This document shows positions 1 to 8,437 of a stretch of DNA of 64,000 nucleotides, piece after piece (the stretch's first letter is position 1; each line of letters begins with the position of its first letter). The translations under genes and the position numbers were made by a program. Source of the DNA: Pseudomonadota bacterium (GTDB lineage: Bacteria > Pseudomonadota > Gammaproteobacteria > Xanthomonadales > Xanthomonadaceae); the NCBI GenBank assembly GCA_021821195.1, contig JAKACT010000004.1, positions 248,001 to 312,000 of the forward strand, written 5' to 3'. A model generated the notes under the pieces. The model ran no database searches and was not told the origin of the DNA. It saw only the letters and a program-made list of their open reading frames with translations.

Positions 1-182
1 TCGGCTACCTGTACGCCATCGACCGCGTGCTGGACATGATGCGCACCATGACCAACGTGACCGGGCAGATGCTGGTGCCGGTGCTGGTGGCGCGGGAGAC
101 CGGGCTGCTGGACCGGCAGGTGTTCGACGCCGCCCCGACCAATGTCGGCGTGCGCGAGGGCGACCTGGCCGACGCGGAATGA
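1..182 (+). CDS. Dicarboxylate/amino acid:cation symporter, C-terminal end (partial)
   Basis: Only the last 59 codons are in the window, in the frame that starts at position 3; the 5' part lies upstream. The segment DRVLDMMRTMTNVTG is the typical last helical segment of the sodium/proton:dicarboxylate (DAACS, SDF) symporters such as GltP and DctA, in which the DxxxDMxRTxxNVTG stretch contributes to the substrate and cation site. The protein would be an inner-membrane importer of C4-dicarboxylates or glutamate/aspartate. The tail after the motif is short and acidic, as is usual. Substrate cannot be told from this end. Confidence 0.8.
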   Translation, partial: GYLYAIDRVLDMMRTMTNVTGQMLVPVLVARETGLLDRQVFDAAPTNVGVREGDLADAE

Positions 183-228
183 AACCCGCCATCAAGCATC
201 GGCCCCTGCCAGCCGTTAAGCTTGGTGG

Positions 229-990
229 ATGAGCGAAGTTCCGCCCCCTGCCGAGCTGGACGCGGCCGACCTGGACGGCTATTACGACAAGTTCTACGTC
301 CACGACGCCGGCGAGATCCGCCACCACCTGCAGCGGCTGGCGGGGGAGCGCTGCGCGCTGATGGTGCGGGCGGAAGGCAGCGACCACAGCATGGCGACCA
401 TGCTGCTGCGGGTGGACGACGGCTCGCTGTGGATCGACGTGCCGTCCAGCCGCAAGTTGCTGGATGCCTGGATGGGCGCGCACCTGCTGCGCATCGAGGG
501 CAGTATCGACCGTGCCGCGCTGCGTTTTTCCGCCGGCCCGGCGTGGCTGGATAGTTTCGAAGACAAGCCGGCGCTGCGGCTGACGCTGCCCGCCCGCATG
601 CTGTACCTGCAGCGGCGTGAGTTCATGCGCCGCGAGCCGCCCAGCGGCGCCCTCGTCTGCCACCTGCGCCTGCCCGACGGCGACCGCGAAGTCCAGGCCA
701 GCATTCGTGACATCGGTGGCGGCGGGCTGGCCATCGTCGCCACCCGCGCGGAAGCCACGTTCAAGACCGGCGACGTGCTGAAGGGGTGCCGGATCGAACT
801 GCCGGAGATCGGCGAGGTGGAGGTGAACCTGCAGGTCCGCCACGTGCTGGTGCGCGGCCACATCGGCTACGACGCGGCGCAGGCCGGTTGCGAGTTCGTC
901 GGCTTGACCCCGGCGGCGCAGCGCAAGCTGTTCCGCTACCTGATGCAGCTGGACCGCGACCAGTTGGCGCGTCGGCGCGGGCTGGAATAG
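229..990 (+). CDS. YcgR-like flagellar brake / PilZ domain protein
   Basis: A 253-residue cytoplasmic protein with an N-terminal YcgR-type domain (about residues 20-120) followed by a PilZ domain (about 125-245). PilZ domains bind cyclic di-GMP; YcgR-type proteins slow flagellar rotation. The arginine motif is visible as QRREFMRR around residues 128-135. The second PilZ motif, normally D/N-x-S-x-x-G, reads D161-I-G-G-G-G166, so the serine is replaced by glycine. Both arginines are kept, so binding is probably retained. The gene stands alone, without neighbouring flagellar genes, and is followed by a possible hairpin terminator. The ATG at 229 has only a weak upstream GGTGG. Confidence 0.82.
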   Translation: MSEVPPPAELDAADLDGYYDKFYVHDAGEIRHHLQRLAGERCALMVRAEGSDHSMATMLLRVDDGSLWIDVPSSRKLLDAWMGAHLLRIEGSIDRAALRFSAGPAWLDSFEDKPALRLTLPARMLYLQRREFMRREPPSGALVCHLRLPDGDREVQASIRDIGGGGLAIVATRAEATFKTGDVLKGCRIELPEIGEVEVNLQVRHVLVRGHIGYDAAQAGCEFVGLTPAAQRKLFRYLMQLDRDQLARRRGLE

Positions 991-1013
991 CGCGGCAAGA
1001 CAGCCATTTTTGG

Positions 1014-1033
1014 AACCCGCCGCCGGCGGGTTT
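1014..1033 (+). terminator. Possible intrinsic terminator after the PilZ gene
   Basis: An 8-bp perfect inverted repeat (AACCCGCC / GGCGGGTT) with a 3-base loop, followed by a short T-rich stretch, lies 24 bases after the PilZ stop. The T-run is short, so its strength is uncertain. Confidence 0.5.
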
Positions 1034-1348
1034 GTGTTGCCCGCGAGCCTGCCGCGACACGCTAGGGCAATGGCTGCCCTCTTGGAGGCTTTCCTGCGCA
1101 AGCGTGGAAAACAGGCGCTGTGCGCGGCGCGCGCCTGCGCTGCACCTGCCGCCGTCGCCTGCCGCTCCCCACGATCCATGGGCATCGCGGTGTTTTTTCG
1201 ACGCTGCCGAACGCCCGTAGGGACATCGGGATGACTGCAATGCTGCGGCAGCAGGCGGCCGCCTGCCTGCGCGGGATGACATTTCCTCGACATCCGTGCG
1301 GGTAGAACGGGAACCGCGTGCCGCTGGCTGCATCGGCGGCGCCGCAGC
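1034..1348. other. 315-base gap before otsB, no supported gene
   Basis: Short open frames cross this gap on both strands, but none has a recognisable motif, a ribosome binding site or a family-like product. No tRNA, clear promoter or repeat is visible. It presumably carries the promoter for the downstream trehalose cluster. Confidence 0.5.
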
Positions 1349-2128
1349 ATGTTTCCCCCCGGTACCCCCATGCCCGTTGCCGAGTTCCACGCATCGCTTC
1401 CCGCACCACCACCGCTGTCCGCCGACTGGGCGCTGTTCCTGGACGTGGACGGCTGCCTGCTTGAATTCGAGGAGGATCCCGACCGCGTGCGCGCGCCGGC
1501 ATCGCTGTCGGCGCAGCTCGCGGCGGTATCGCAGCGGCTTGGCGGCGCGCTGGCGCTGGTCAGCGGACGCGGCATCGCCAGCGTCGACCGCGTGTTCGCA
1601 CCGGCGCGGTTCCCGGTCGGTGGCCTGCACGGGCTGGAGCGGCGCGGTGCGACGATGCCGGATACGGATACCGGCGCCGCGATTGATCCGCTCGCGTGGG
1701 CGGGTCTGGTTGCCGATGCGCGCGCCTGGATGGCCGCGCATCCGTTGGCACGGGTGGAGGACAAGGGGCGCGCGCTGGCGTTGCACTGGCGGGCCGCGCC
1801 GCAGGCCGCAGCGCAGGCGCACGCCTTCGCCACCGCCGCCTTGGCACGATTGCCGGGGTACCGGCTGCAGCCGGGCGACTGCGTGCTGGAGCTGCGGCCG
1901 GAAGGCGCCGACAAGGGCGCCGCGATCGCGGCGTTCCTGGACGAGCCGCCGTTCGCCGGGCGGCGCCCGGTGTTCGCCGGCGACGACCTGACCGACGAGC
2001 ACGGCTTCGCGCTGGTCAACCGGCGCGACGGCATCAGCATCGTGGTCGGCGATCGCAGGCCGACGCTGGCGACGCACCGGCTGGCCAACCCGGTCGCCGT
2101 GCGCCGCTGGCTGGGGGAGGTGGCATGA
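1349..2128 (+). CDS. otsB: Trehalose-6-phosphate phosphatase OtsB
   Basis: Removes phosphate from trehalose 6-phosphate to give trehalose, the second step of the OtsA/OtsB pathway for the osmo- and desiccation protectant. The 259-residue protein is a HAD-family phosphatase. The nucleophile motif is FLDVDGCLLEF near residue 31 (Asp32 and Asp34, with cysteine where the family usually has T or S), and the late acidic motif is FAGDDLTDEHGF near the C terminus. Length fits the family. A second in-frame ATG at 1370 is an equally possible start, since neither has a convincing ribosome binding site. Its stop overlaps the next start as ATGA, so it is translationally coupled to the GH15 gene, with otsA behind that. 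Confidence 0.9.
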   Translation: MFPPGTPMPVAEFHASLPAPPPLSADWALFLDVDGCLLEFEEDPDRVRAPASLSAQLAAVSQRLGGALALVSGRGIASVDRVFAPARFPVGGLHGLERRGATMPDTDTGAAIDPLAWAGLVADARAWMAAHPLARVEDKGRALALHWRAAPQAAAQAHAFATAALARLPGYRLQPGDCVLELRPEGADKGAAIAAFLDEPPFAGRRPVFAGDDLTDEHGFALVNRRDGISIVVGDRRPTLATHRLANPVAVRRWLGEVA

Positions 2129-3921
2129 ACGAAGAACGCCCGCCCGTGCACACGCTCGACCTGGGCGTGGTCGGCAATGGCAGCTTCGCCGCGCTGGTCG
2201 ATGCGCAGGCGAGGGTGGTCTGGGCCTGCCTGCCGGCGTTCGACGGCGATCCTGCGTTCTGCGCGCTGCTGTCGCCGCGCCGACACCCCGGCGGCGACTT
2301 CGCCATCGAACTGGAAGATTTCGAACGCGCCGAGCAGCACTACATCGCCAATACCGCGGTGCTGCGCACGGTGCTGCACGACAATCGCGGCGGCTCGGTG
2401 GAGATCCTCGACTTCGCTCCCCGCTGGCACCAGGACGGGCGCTTCTACCGACCGGTGTCGCTGCTCCGCCGGATCACCCCGCTGGCCGGTACGCCGCGCA
2501 TCCGCGTGCGTGCACGGCCGCTGGCGGACTGGGGCGCACGCGTCCCGGACAGTACCTGGGGCAGCAACCACATCCGCTGGCTGCTGCCGCAGATGACCCT
2601 GCGGCTGACCACCGACGTGCCGGTCCGCTTCGTCCGCGAACAGCTGCCGTTCGTGCTGAACCACCGCCTGCACCTGGTGCTGGGGCCGGACGAGCCGCTG
2701 GCGCGCTCGATCGACGGCTACGTGGAGGAAGCGTTGAACCGCACCCTGGACTACTGGCGCGAATGGGTGCGCTACCTGTCGATCCCGCTGGAGTGGCAGG
2801 ACGCGGTGATCCGCAGCGCCATCACCCTGAAGCTGTGCCAGTACGAGGACAGCGGGGCGATCATCGCGGCGATGACCACTTCCATCCCGGAGGCACCGGG
2901 GTCGTCGCGCAACTGGGACTACCGCTATTGCTGGCTGCGCGACGCGGCCTTCGTGGTGCGCGTGCTCAACCGGCTGGGCGCGACCCGCAGCATGGAGGAG
3001 TTCCTGCGCTACATCTTCGACATCGCCACCCACGACGGCAGCCTGCAGCCGCTGTACGGGATCGCCTTCGAGACCGCGCTGCACGAGGAGGAAGTGGCGT
3101 CCCTGGACGGCTACCGCGGCTGCGGCCCGGTGCGACGCGGCAACCTGGCCTGGCTGCAGAAGCAGCACGACGTGTACGGCAGCGTGGTGCTGGCCACCAC
3201 CCAGCTGTTCTTCGACCAGCGCCTGGCCGATCCCGGCGACATTGCCACCTTCGCCCGGCTGGAACCGCTGGGCGAGCGGGCGTTCGCGCTGCACGACGTG
3301 CCCGATGCCGGCCTGTGGGAGTTCCGCGGCCGCGCCGAGGTGCATACCTATACCGCGGCGATGTGCTGGGCCGCCTGCGACCGGCTGGCGCGGGTGGCGG
3401 CCAAGCTCGGCCTGGTGGAACGCTCGGCGTACTGGCGCGAGCGTGCGGACACCGTCCGTGCCAGGGTGCTGGAACGCGCCTGGCGCGAGGACGTCGGCTG
3501 GTTCAGCGCCTCGTTCGACAGCACCTACCTGGATGCCTCGCTGCTGCTGCTGGCCGACATCGGCCTGCTGCCCGCCGAGGACCCGCGCTACATCGCCACG
3601 GTGGAGGCGATCGGGCGCGAGCTCAAGCGCGGCGACGGACTGTTCCGCTACGTCGCCGCGGATGACTTCGGCGTGCCGGAAACCAGCTTCACCATCTGCA
3701 TGTTCTGGTACATCGACGCGCTGGCGGCGATCGGCCGCCACGACGAGGCGCGGCAGCTGTTCGAACGCGTGCTCGCGCGCCGCAACCACCTTGGCCTGCT
3801 GTCGGAGGACATGGCCTTCGAGGACGGCGAGGCCTGGGGCAACTTCCCGCAGGCGTACTCGCACGTCGGCCTGGTCATGGCGGCGATGCGCCTGTCGCGG
3901 CCGTGGACGGAGGCGCTGTGA
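2125..3921 (+). CDS. Glycoside hydrolase family 15 protein (glucoamylase/trehalase type)
   Basis: A 598-residue predicted cytoplasmic GH15 enzyme without a signal peptide. Family landmarks are NWDYRYCWLRDA in the centre, QKQHDVYG, FTICMFWYIDALA, and the C-terminal LLSEDMAFEDGEAWGN followed by FPQAYSHVGL, which carries one catalytic glutamate. GH15 members cleave alpha-1,4 or alpha-1,6 glucans, but some bacterial ones are trehalases. The gene sits between otsB and otsA and overlaps both (ATGA at 2125, GTGA at 3918), so it is made with the trehalose synthesis enzymes. This makes trehalose, or a glucan linked to it, the likeliest substrate, which is inference. A strong GGGGGAGG lies just before the start. 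Confidence 0.88.
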   Translation: MNEERPPVHTLDLGVVGNGSFAALVDAQARVVWACLPAFDGDPAFCALLSPRRHPGGDFAIELEDFERAEQHYIANTAVLRTVLHDNRGGSVEILDFAPRWHQDGRFYRPVSLLRRITPLAGTPRIRVRARPLADWGARVPDSTWGSNHIRWLLPQMTLRLTTDVPVRFVREQLPFVLNHRLHLVLGPDEPLARSIDGYVEEALNRTLDYWREWVRYLSIPLEWQDAVIRSAITLKLCQYEDSGAIIAAMTTSIPEAPGSSRNWDYRYCWLRDAAFVVRVLNRLGATRSMEEFLRYIFDIATHDGSLQPLYGIAFETALHEEEVASLDGYRGCGPVRRGNLAWLQKQHDVYGSVVLATTQLFFDQRLADPGDIATFARLEPLGERAFALHDVPDAGLWEFRGRAEVHTYTAAMCWAACDRLARVAAKLGLVERSAYWRERADTVRARVLERAWREDVGWFSASFDSTYLDASLLLLADIGLLPAEDPRYIATVEAIGRELKRGDGLFRYVAADDFGVPETSFTICMFWYIDALAAIGRHDEARQLFERVLARRNHLGLLSEDMAFEDGEAWGNFPQAYSHVGLVMAAMRLSRPWTEAL

Positions 3922-5285
3922 GCCGGCTGGTGGTGGTCTCCAACCGGGTGGCGCTGCCGGGCGAGAGTGCGCCCGGCGGGCTGGCGGTGGGGCTGCAGGC
4001 GGCGCTGGCGGCGCGCGGCGGGCTGTGGTTCGGCTGGAGCGGCAAGACCGTGCGCGAGGATAGCGGCGCGCTGCACGAACAGGGCGAAGGCGGCATCCGC
4101 TACGTGACCCTCGACCTGTCGCGACAGGACGTGGCCGCCTACTACAACGGCTTCTCCAACCGCACGCTGTGGCCGCTGCTGCATTTCCGCCTGGACCTGG
4201 TGGACTACGCGCGCGAAACCCGCGCCGGCTACCGCCGCGTCAACGCGCTGTTCGCCGACCGGCTGGCGCCGCTGCTGCGCGACGACGACATCGTGTGGAT
4301 CCACGACTACCACCTGATCCCGCTTGCGGCGATGCTGCGCGAGCGCGGCGTGGGCTGCCGGATCGGCTTCTTCCTGCACGTGCCGATGCCATCGGCGGAC
4401 ATCGTCGCGTCGCTGCCGGAGCACGGCCAGCTGTTCGGCGCGCTGTTCGCGCACGACCTTGTCGGTTTCCAGACCCGGCGCGATGCCGAGCGCTTCCGCA
4501 GCTACGCGCGGCTGTTCGGGGGCGCGACCCTTGTCGGCGATGACGGCCTGCGCCTGTCCGACGGGCGCAGCGTGCGCGTCGGCGCGTTTCCGATCGGCAT
4601 CGATGCGCGGCGGATCGCCGGCCAGGCCGCGGCGGCGGTCTCCAAGCCGGCGGTGCGCCAGCTGCAGGCCAGCATGGGCGGACGCGAGCTGGCCATCGGC
4701 GTGGATCGGCTGGACTATTCCAAGGGCCTGCCGGAGCGCTTCCGCGGCTTCTCGCGCTATCTCGAGCGTTACCCGCAGGATCGCGGCCGGTTGACCTTCC
4801 TGCAGATCGCCCCGGTCTCGCGCGGCGAGGTGCAGGAATACCGGCTGCTGCGCGACCAGCTGGAGGGCATCGCCGGCCACATCAACGGCACCCACGCCGA
4901 CCCGGAGTGGACGCCGCTGCGCTACGTCAACCGCAACTTCGCCCATGCCACCCTGACCGGGTTCTACCGGCTGGCCGCGATCGGCGTGGTCACGCCACTG
5001 CGCGACGGCATGAACCTGGTGGCGAAGGAATACGTGGCCTCGCAGGACCCGCAGGATCCGGGCGTGCTGCTGCTGTCGATGTTCGCCGGCGCCGCCGCCG
5101 AGCTGGAGCAGGGCGCGCTGCTGGTGAACCCCTACGACCTGGACGGAGTGGCCGATGCGTTCGCACGCGCTGCGGCGATGCCGCTGGCGGAGCGGCGCGA
5201 ACGCTGGGGATCGATGATGGCGCCGGTGTCACGCTACGACATCCATGCGTGGTGCGAGGACTTCCTCGCCACGCTGCGCAGCTGA
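3918..5285 (+). CDS. otsA: Trehalose-6-phosphate synthase OtsA
   Basis: Transfers glucose from a nucleotide sugar (UDP-glucose in most homologues) to glucose 6-phosphate, giving trehalose 6-phosphate. It is a GT20-family GT-B enzyme of 455 residues, close to the family length. Visible signatures are LVVVSNRVALPG at the N terminus, WIHDYHLIPLA, GVDRLDYSKGLPER, and DGMNLVAKEYVAS with GVLLLSMFAGAA near the C terminus. The GTG at 3918 is preferred over an ATG at 3903. It places SRLVVVSNR at the family N terminus, overlaps the GH15 stop as GTGA, and has GGAGG a few bases upstream. It is the last gene of the otsB-GH15-otsA unit. Confidence 0.93.
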   Translation: MSRLVVVSNRVALPGESAPGGLAVGLQAALAARGGLWFGWSGKTVREDSGALHEQGEGGIRYVTLDLSRQDVAAYYNGFSNRTLWPLLHFRLDLVDYARETRAGYRRVNALFADRLAPLLRDDDIVWIHDYHLIPLAAMLRERGVGCRIGFFLHVPMPSADIVASLPEHGQLFGALFAHDLVGFQTRRDAERFRSYARLFGGATLVGDDGLRLSDGRSVRVGAFPIGIDARRIAGQAAAAVSKPAVRQLQASMGGRELAIGVDRLDYSKGLPERFRGFSRYLERYPQDRGRLTFLQIAPVSRGEVQEYRLLRDQLEGIAGHINGTHADPEWTPLRYVNRNFAHATLTGFYRLAAIGVVTPLRDGMNLVAKEYVASQDPQDPGVLLLSMFAGAAAELEQGALLVNPYDLDGVADAFARAAAMPLAERRERWGSMMAPVSRYDIHAWCEDFLATLRS

Positions 5286-5330
5286 AGGTGGCAAGGGTCG
5301 CTAGCGGCCCTGCCCGGCGCGGCGCTGCTG

Positions 5331-5579
5331 CTTGTCGTCGCCCACCTTGCCGGCGGCGCCACCTTCGTGACGCTGGAGGGCGAGCACGGGACGACCAACG
5401 TGGTGGCCTGGAAGCCGGTGGCCGACCAGCAGCGGCAGCCGTTGCTGGAGTCGAAGTTGATGGTGGCGGAGGGGCGGCTGGAAGCCGAACACGGCGTGCG
5501 CCACCTGATCGCCAGGCGCCTGCATGACCTGACTCCGCTGCTCGGCAGCCTGGACGTGCGCAGCCGCGATTTCCACTGA
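5331..5579 (+). pseudogene. Relict of dnaE2 (imuC), C-terminal end only
   Basis: About 80 codons read like the extreme C terminus of error-prone DNA polymerase DnaE2: [16 protein letters not shown], then [18 protein letters not shown], and finally the family-typical ending RSRDFH. DnaE2 is over 1000 residues, so almost all of the polymerase is missing. The upstream sequence up to the otsA stop (same frame) shows no further family match. There is no start codon with a ribosome binding site, and imuA and imuB are not beside it. This is best read as the remnant of a deleted imuA-imuB-dnaE2 mutasome cassette. The boundary of homology (about 5340-5361) is approximate. Confidence 0.75.
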
Positions 5580-5652
5580 GCGCGCGGCAGGTCGCCGACC
5601 CGTGATCGCGCCGGCATCGAGCCCACTGCGCGGCTTGCGGCAGGCAACAAAA

Positions 5653-5672
5653 AAGCCCGCTTGCGCGGGCTT
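5653..5672 (-). terminator. Intrinsic terminator of tRNA-Leu
   Basis: Perfect 8-bp stem AAGCCCGC / GCGGGCTT with a 4-base loop. Read on the minus strand it is followed by a run of T (the A-run at 5649-5654). It lies 15 bases beyond the 3' end of the tRNA-Leu gene. Confidence 0.8.
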
Positions 5673-5686
5673 CTTCAGAACCACTG

Positions 5687-5771
<85 letters not shown>

Positions 5772-5868
5772 CGGTGGTGAGCCGCGCATTCTCCAGAGAT
5801 GCGCTGGGGCTGTCAACAGTTATTTGTGGCTGCGCGTACGGTTCACGCCGGGCCTGTACCATCGCGGG

Positions 5869-8280
5869 ATGAGCAAACCACCCAGCAAGCGCGGCACGGG
5901 CCGCGGCAAGGGGGCCGGCACCGCCAAGGGCGCCGGCAAGTCCACTGGATCATCGGCCAAGGGCGCCGGCAAGCGGCCGGGATGGCTGCCCGAACCCCCG
6001 CCGAGCGGGGCAGGCCGGCGCGCGCCGCGGCCGGCTTCGGCGCCTGCCGCCGACCCGCATGCGCATCGCGAAGCCCAGCGCTACGAACACCCGATCGCCA
6101 GTCGCGAAATGATCCTGCAGGTGCTGGCGGCGCAGGACGGGCCGATGGACGACCGCGCGCTGGCGGAGAAGCTGGCGCTGACCGCGCCCGACCGCTTCGA
6201 GGCCCTGCAGAAGCGCCTTGGCGCCATGCTGCGCGCCGGCCAGCTGCTGCAGAACCGGCGTGGCGGCTACGTGCCGGCGGCGCAGGCGGAGCTGATCGCC
6301 GGCAGCGTGATCGCCAACCCCGACGGCTTCGGCTTCCTGCGCCCGGAGAAGGGCGGCGACGACCTGTTCCTGCCGCCGTACGAGATGCGCAAGGTCAGCC
6401 ACGGCGACCGCGTGCTGGTCAGCCTCACCGGCATGGACCGGCGCGGGCGCGGCGAAGCGACCATCGTCGAGGTGCTGGAACGCCGCCTGACCCGGCTGCT
6501 GGGGCGTTATACCGAGGAGCTGGGCATCGCCTACGTGGTGCCGGACGACAAGCGCATCCAGCGCAACGTGATGGTGCCGCAGGACGCGCGCAACGATGCC
6601 AAGGCGGGCCAGCTGGTGGTGGTGGAAATCACCACGCCCCAGGACGCGCACCGCCCGCCGATCGGCCGCGTGCTGGCGGTGCTGGGCGACAAGCTCACCG
6701 CCTCGCAGGCGGTGGAGGCGGCCATCCACGGCCACGACATCCCGCACGAATTCCCGCCCGAGGTGCTGGCGCAGGCCACTGCGGTGCCGCTGGAGGTCCA
6801 GTACGACGAAACCGCCTCGCGCGTCGACCTGCGGCGCGTGCCGCTGGTGACGATCGATGGCGAGGACGCCAAGGATTTCGACGATGCGGTGTGGTGCGAA
6901 CCCAACGCAGACGGCTTCCGCCTGATCGTCGCGATCGCCGACGTTTCGCACTACGTGCGGCCCGGCACGCCGCTTGACGACGAGGCGCAGCTGCGCGCGA
7001 CCTCGGTCTATTTCCCCGGCTTCGTGGTGCCGATGCTGCCGGAAACGCTCAGCAACGGCATCTGCTCGCTCAACCCGGCGGTGGACCGGCTGTGCTTCTG
7101 CTGCGACATGCAGGTGGGCCGCGACGGCATCGTCACGTCGAGCCGGTTCTACGAGGCGGTGATGCACTCGCACGCGCGCCTGACCTACACCGACGTGTGG
7201 AACGCGGTGGGCGAGGGCATCCCGGAGGACGACCACGACGCCGCGCTGGCGAAGATCGGCCCCCTGCTGCCGCAGGTGCAGCGCCTGCACCAGCTCTACA
7301 AGGTGCTGGACAGGGCGCGTGCCAAGCGCGGAGCGATCGAGTTCGAGAGTAGCGAAGTGCGCTTCCTGCTGGACGCCAAGGGCGTGGTGACGCAGGCCGG
7401 CATGCTCCAGCGCAACGACGCCCACAAGCTGATCGAGGAGTGCATGATCGCGGCCAACGTGCAGGCCGCGCTGTACCTGATGCAGGCGCGCGTCCCCGCG
7501 CCCTACCGCGACCACGACAGGCCGCCGGAATCCAAGTACGCCGACCTGGAGGAATTCCTCAAGGAGTTCCAGCTGCGCGTCCCGCCGTGGGCCAAGGTGC
7601 GGCCGAAGGACCTGCGCGCGCTGCTCGAAAAGATCCGCGAGCGCCCCCACGCCGCGCTGCTGGAATCGGTGATCCTGCGTAGCCAGTCGCTGGCGGTGTA
7701 CGCGCCGGACAACATCGGGCACTTCGGCCTGGCGCTGGAGGCCTACGCGCACTTCACCTCGCCGATCCGGCGCTACCCGGACCTGCTGGTGCATCGCGCG
7801 ATCAAGCACGCGCTGGCCGGCGGCCAGCCGGAAGCGTACGAATACTCGCCGCACGAAATGGCCAGCCTTTCGCTGCAGTGCTCGGAGCGCTCGCGCCGCG
7901 CCGACGAGGCCCAGCGCGAGGTCGACGAGCGCTACCGTGCGGCGTGGATGGAAAGCCACGTCGGCAAGGAGTTCGACGGCACCATCAGCGGCGTGACTAG
8001 CTTCGGCCTGTTCGTGGAACTGGACGATTCCAAGGTCAACGGCCTGGTCCACGTGACCCAGCTGCCGCGCGACTTCTACCACTTCGATGCGGTGCGCAAG
8101 ACGCTCACCGGCGAGCGCCGCGGCCGCGAGTTCCGGCTCGGCGACCGCGTCCGCATCGTGGTGCTGAAGGCCAGCGTGGAAGAGCGCAAGATCGACTTCC
8201 GCCTGGCCGAGGAAGACGCCGGCCTGCCGGCGCTGCCGGAACGCGGCAAGCCGGCCAAGCGGCAGAAGAAGCGGTACTGA
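5869..8280 (+). CDS. rnr: Ribonuclease R
   Basis: A 3'-5' exoribonuclease able to degrade structured RNA, acting in rRNA and mRNA turnover. The 803-residue protein has a basic Gly/Lys/Ala-rich extension (about residues 1-70), a winged-helix segment (about 75-145) and cold-shock domains. The RNB catalytic domain begins near DGEDAKDFDDAVW at Asp330, whose aspartates bind magnesium. An S1 domain starts near residue 700 (FDGTISGVTSFGLFVELDD), followed by a short Lys/Arg tail. The ATG at 5869 is chosen because upstream codons run through the tRNA-Leu gene. rlmB follows 157 bases later, the common rnr-rlmB pairing. Confidence 0.95.
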   Translation: MSKPPSKRGTGRGKGAGTAKGAGKSTGSSAKGAGKRPGWLPEPPPSGAGRRAPRPASAPAADPHAHREAQRYEHPIASREMILQVLAAQDGPMDDRALAEKLALTAPDRFEALQKRLGAMLRAGQLLQNRRGGYVPAAQAELIAGSVIANPDGFGFLRPEKGGDDLFLPPYEMRKVSHGDRVLVSLTGMDRRGRGEATIVEVLERRLTRLLGRYTEELGIAYVVPDDKRIQRNVMVPQDARNDAKAGQLVVVEITTPQDAHRPPIGRVLAVLGDKLTASQAVEAAIHGHDIPHEFPPEVLAQATAVPLEVQYDETASRVDLRRVPLVTIDGEDAKDFDDAVWCEPNADGFRLIVAIADVSHYVRPGTPLDDEAQLRATSVYFPGFVVPMLPETLSNGICSLNPAVDRLCFCCDMQVGRDGIVTSSRFYEAVMHSHARLTYTDVWNAVGEGIPEDDHDAALAKIGPLLPQVQRLHQLYKVLDRARAKRGAIEFESSEVRFLLDAKGVVTQAGMLQRNDAHKLIEECMIAANVQAALYLMQARVPAPYRDHDRPPESKYADLEEFLKEFQLRVPPWAKVRPKDLRALLEKIRERPHAALLESVILRSQSLAVYAPDNIGHFGLALEAYAHFTSPIRRYPDLLVHRAIKHALAGGQPEAYEYSPHEMASLSLQCSERSRRADEAQREVDERYRAAWMESHVGKEFDGTISGVTSFGLFVELDDSKVNGLVHVTQLPRDFYHFDAVRKTLTGERRGREFRLGDRVRIVVLKASVEERKIDFRLAEEDAGLPALPERGKPAKRQKKRY

Positions 8281-8352
8281 GCGGGCGGGAGGCGCGCGGC
8301 GCGGGGCGGCGGGGTGCTGCTCCGCGTCCGCGCGTGTTCCGCTCGGGGCGCG

Positions 8353-8378
8353 GCTGCCGGCCGTCGATGGCCGGCAGC
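8353..8378. repeat. Perfect 10-bp inverted repeat between rnr and rlmB
   Basis: GCTGCCGGCC and GGCCGGCAGC are separated by six bases. There is no T-run on either side, so it is not a typical terminator. It may be a processing or attenuating hairpin in an rnr-rlmB transcript. Confidence 0.6.
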
Positions 8379-8437
8379 CTGCAATTCCCCGCCCCGCGCC
8401 GGGTGCGCCGGATTTGCGCGTGCATCACAATAGCCGC

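Noticed and set aside
1010-1305. Short open frames in the gap before otsB
   Set aside because: No ribosome binding site, no motif, and overlapping alternatives in several frames.
8353-8378. Inverted repeat between rnr and rlmB as a transcription terminator
   Set aside because: No T-run on either strand; kept only as a repeat.
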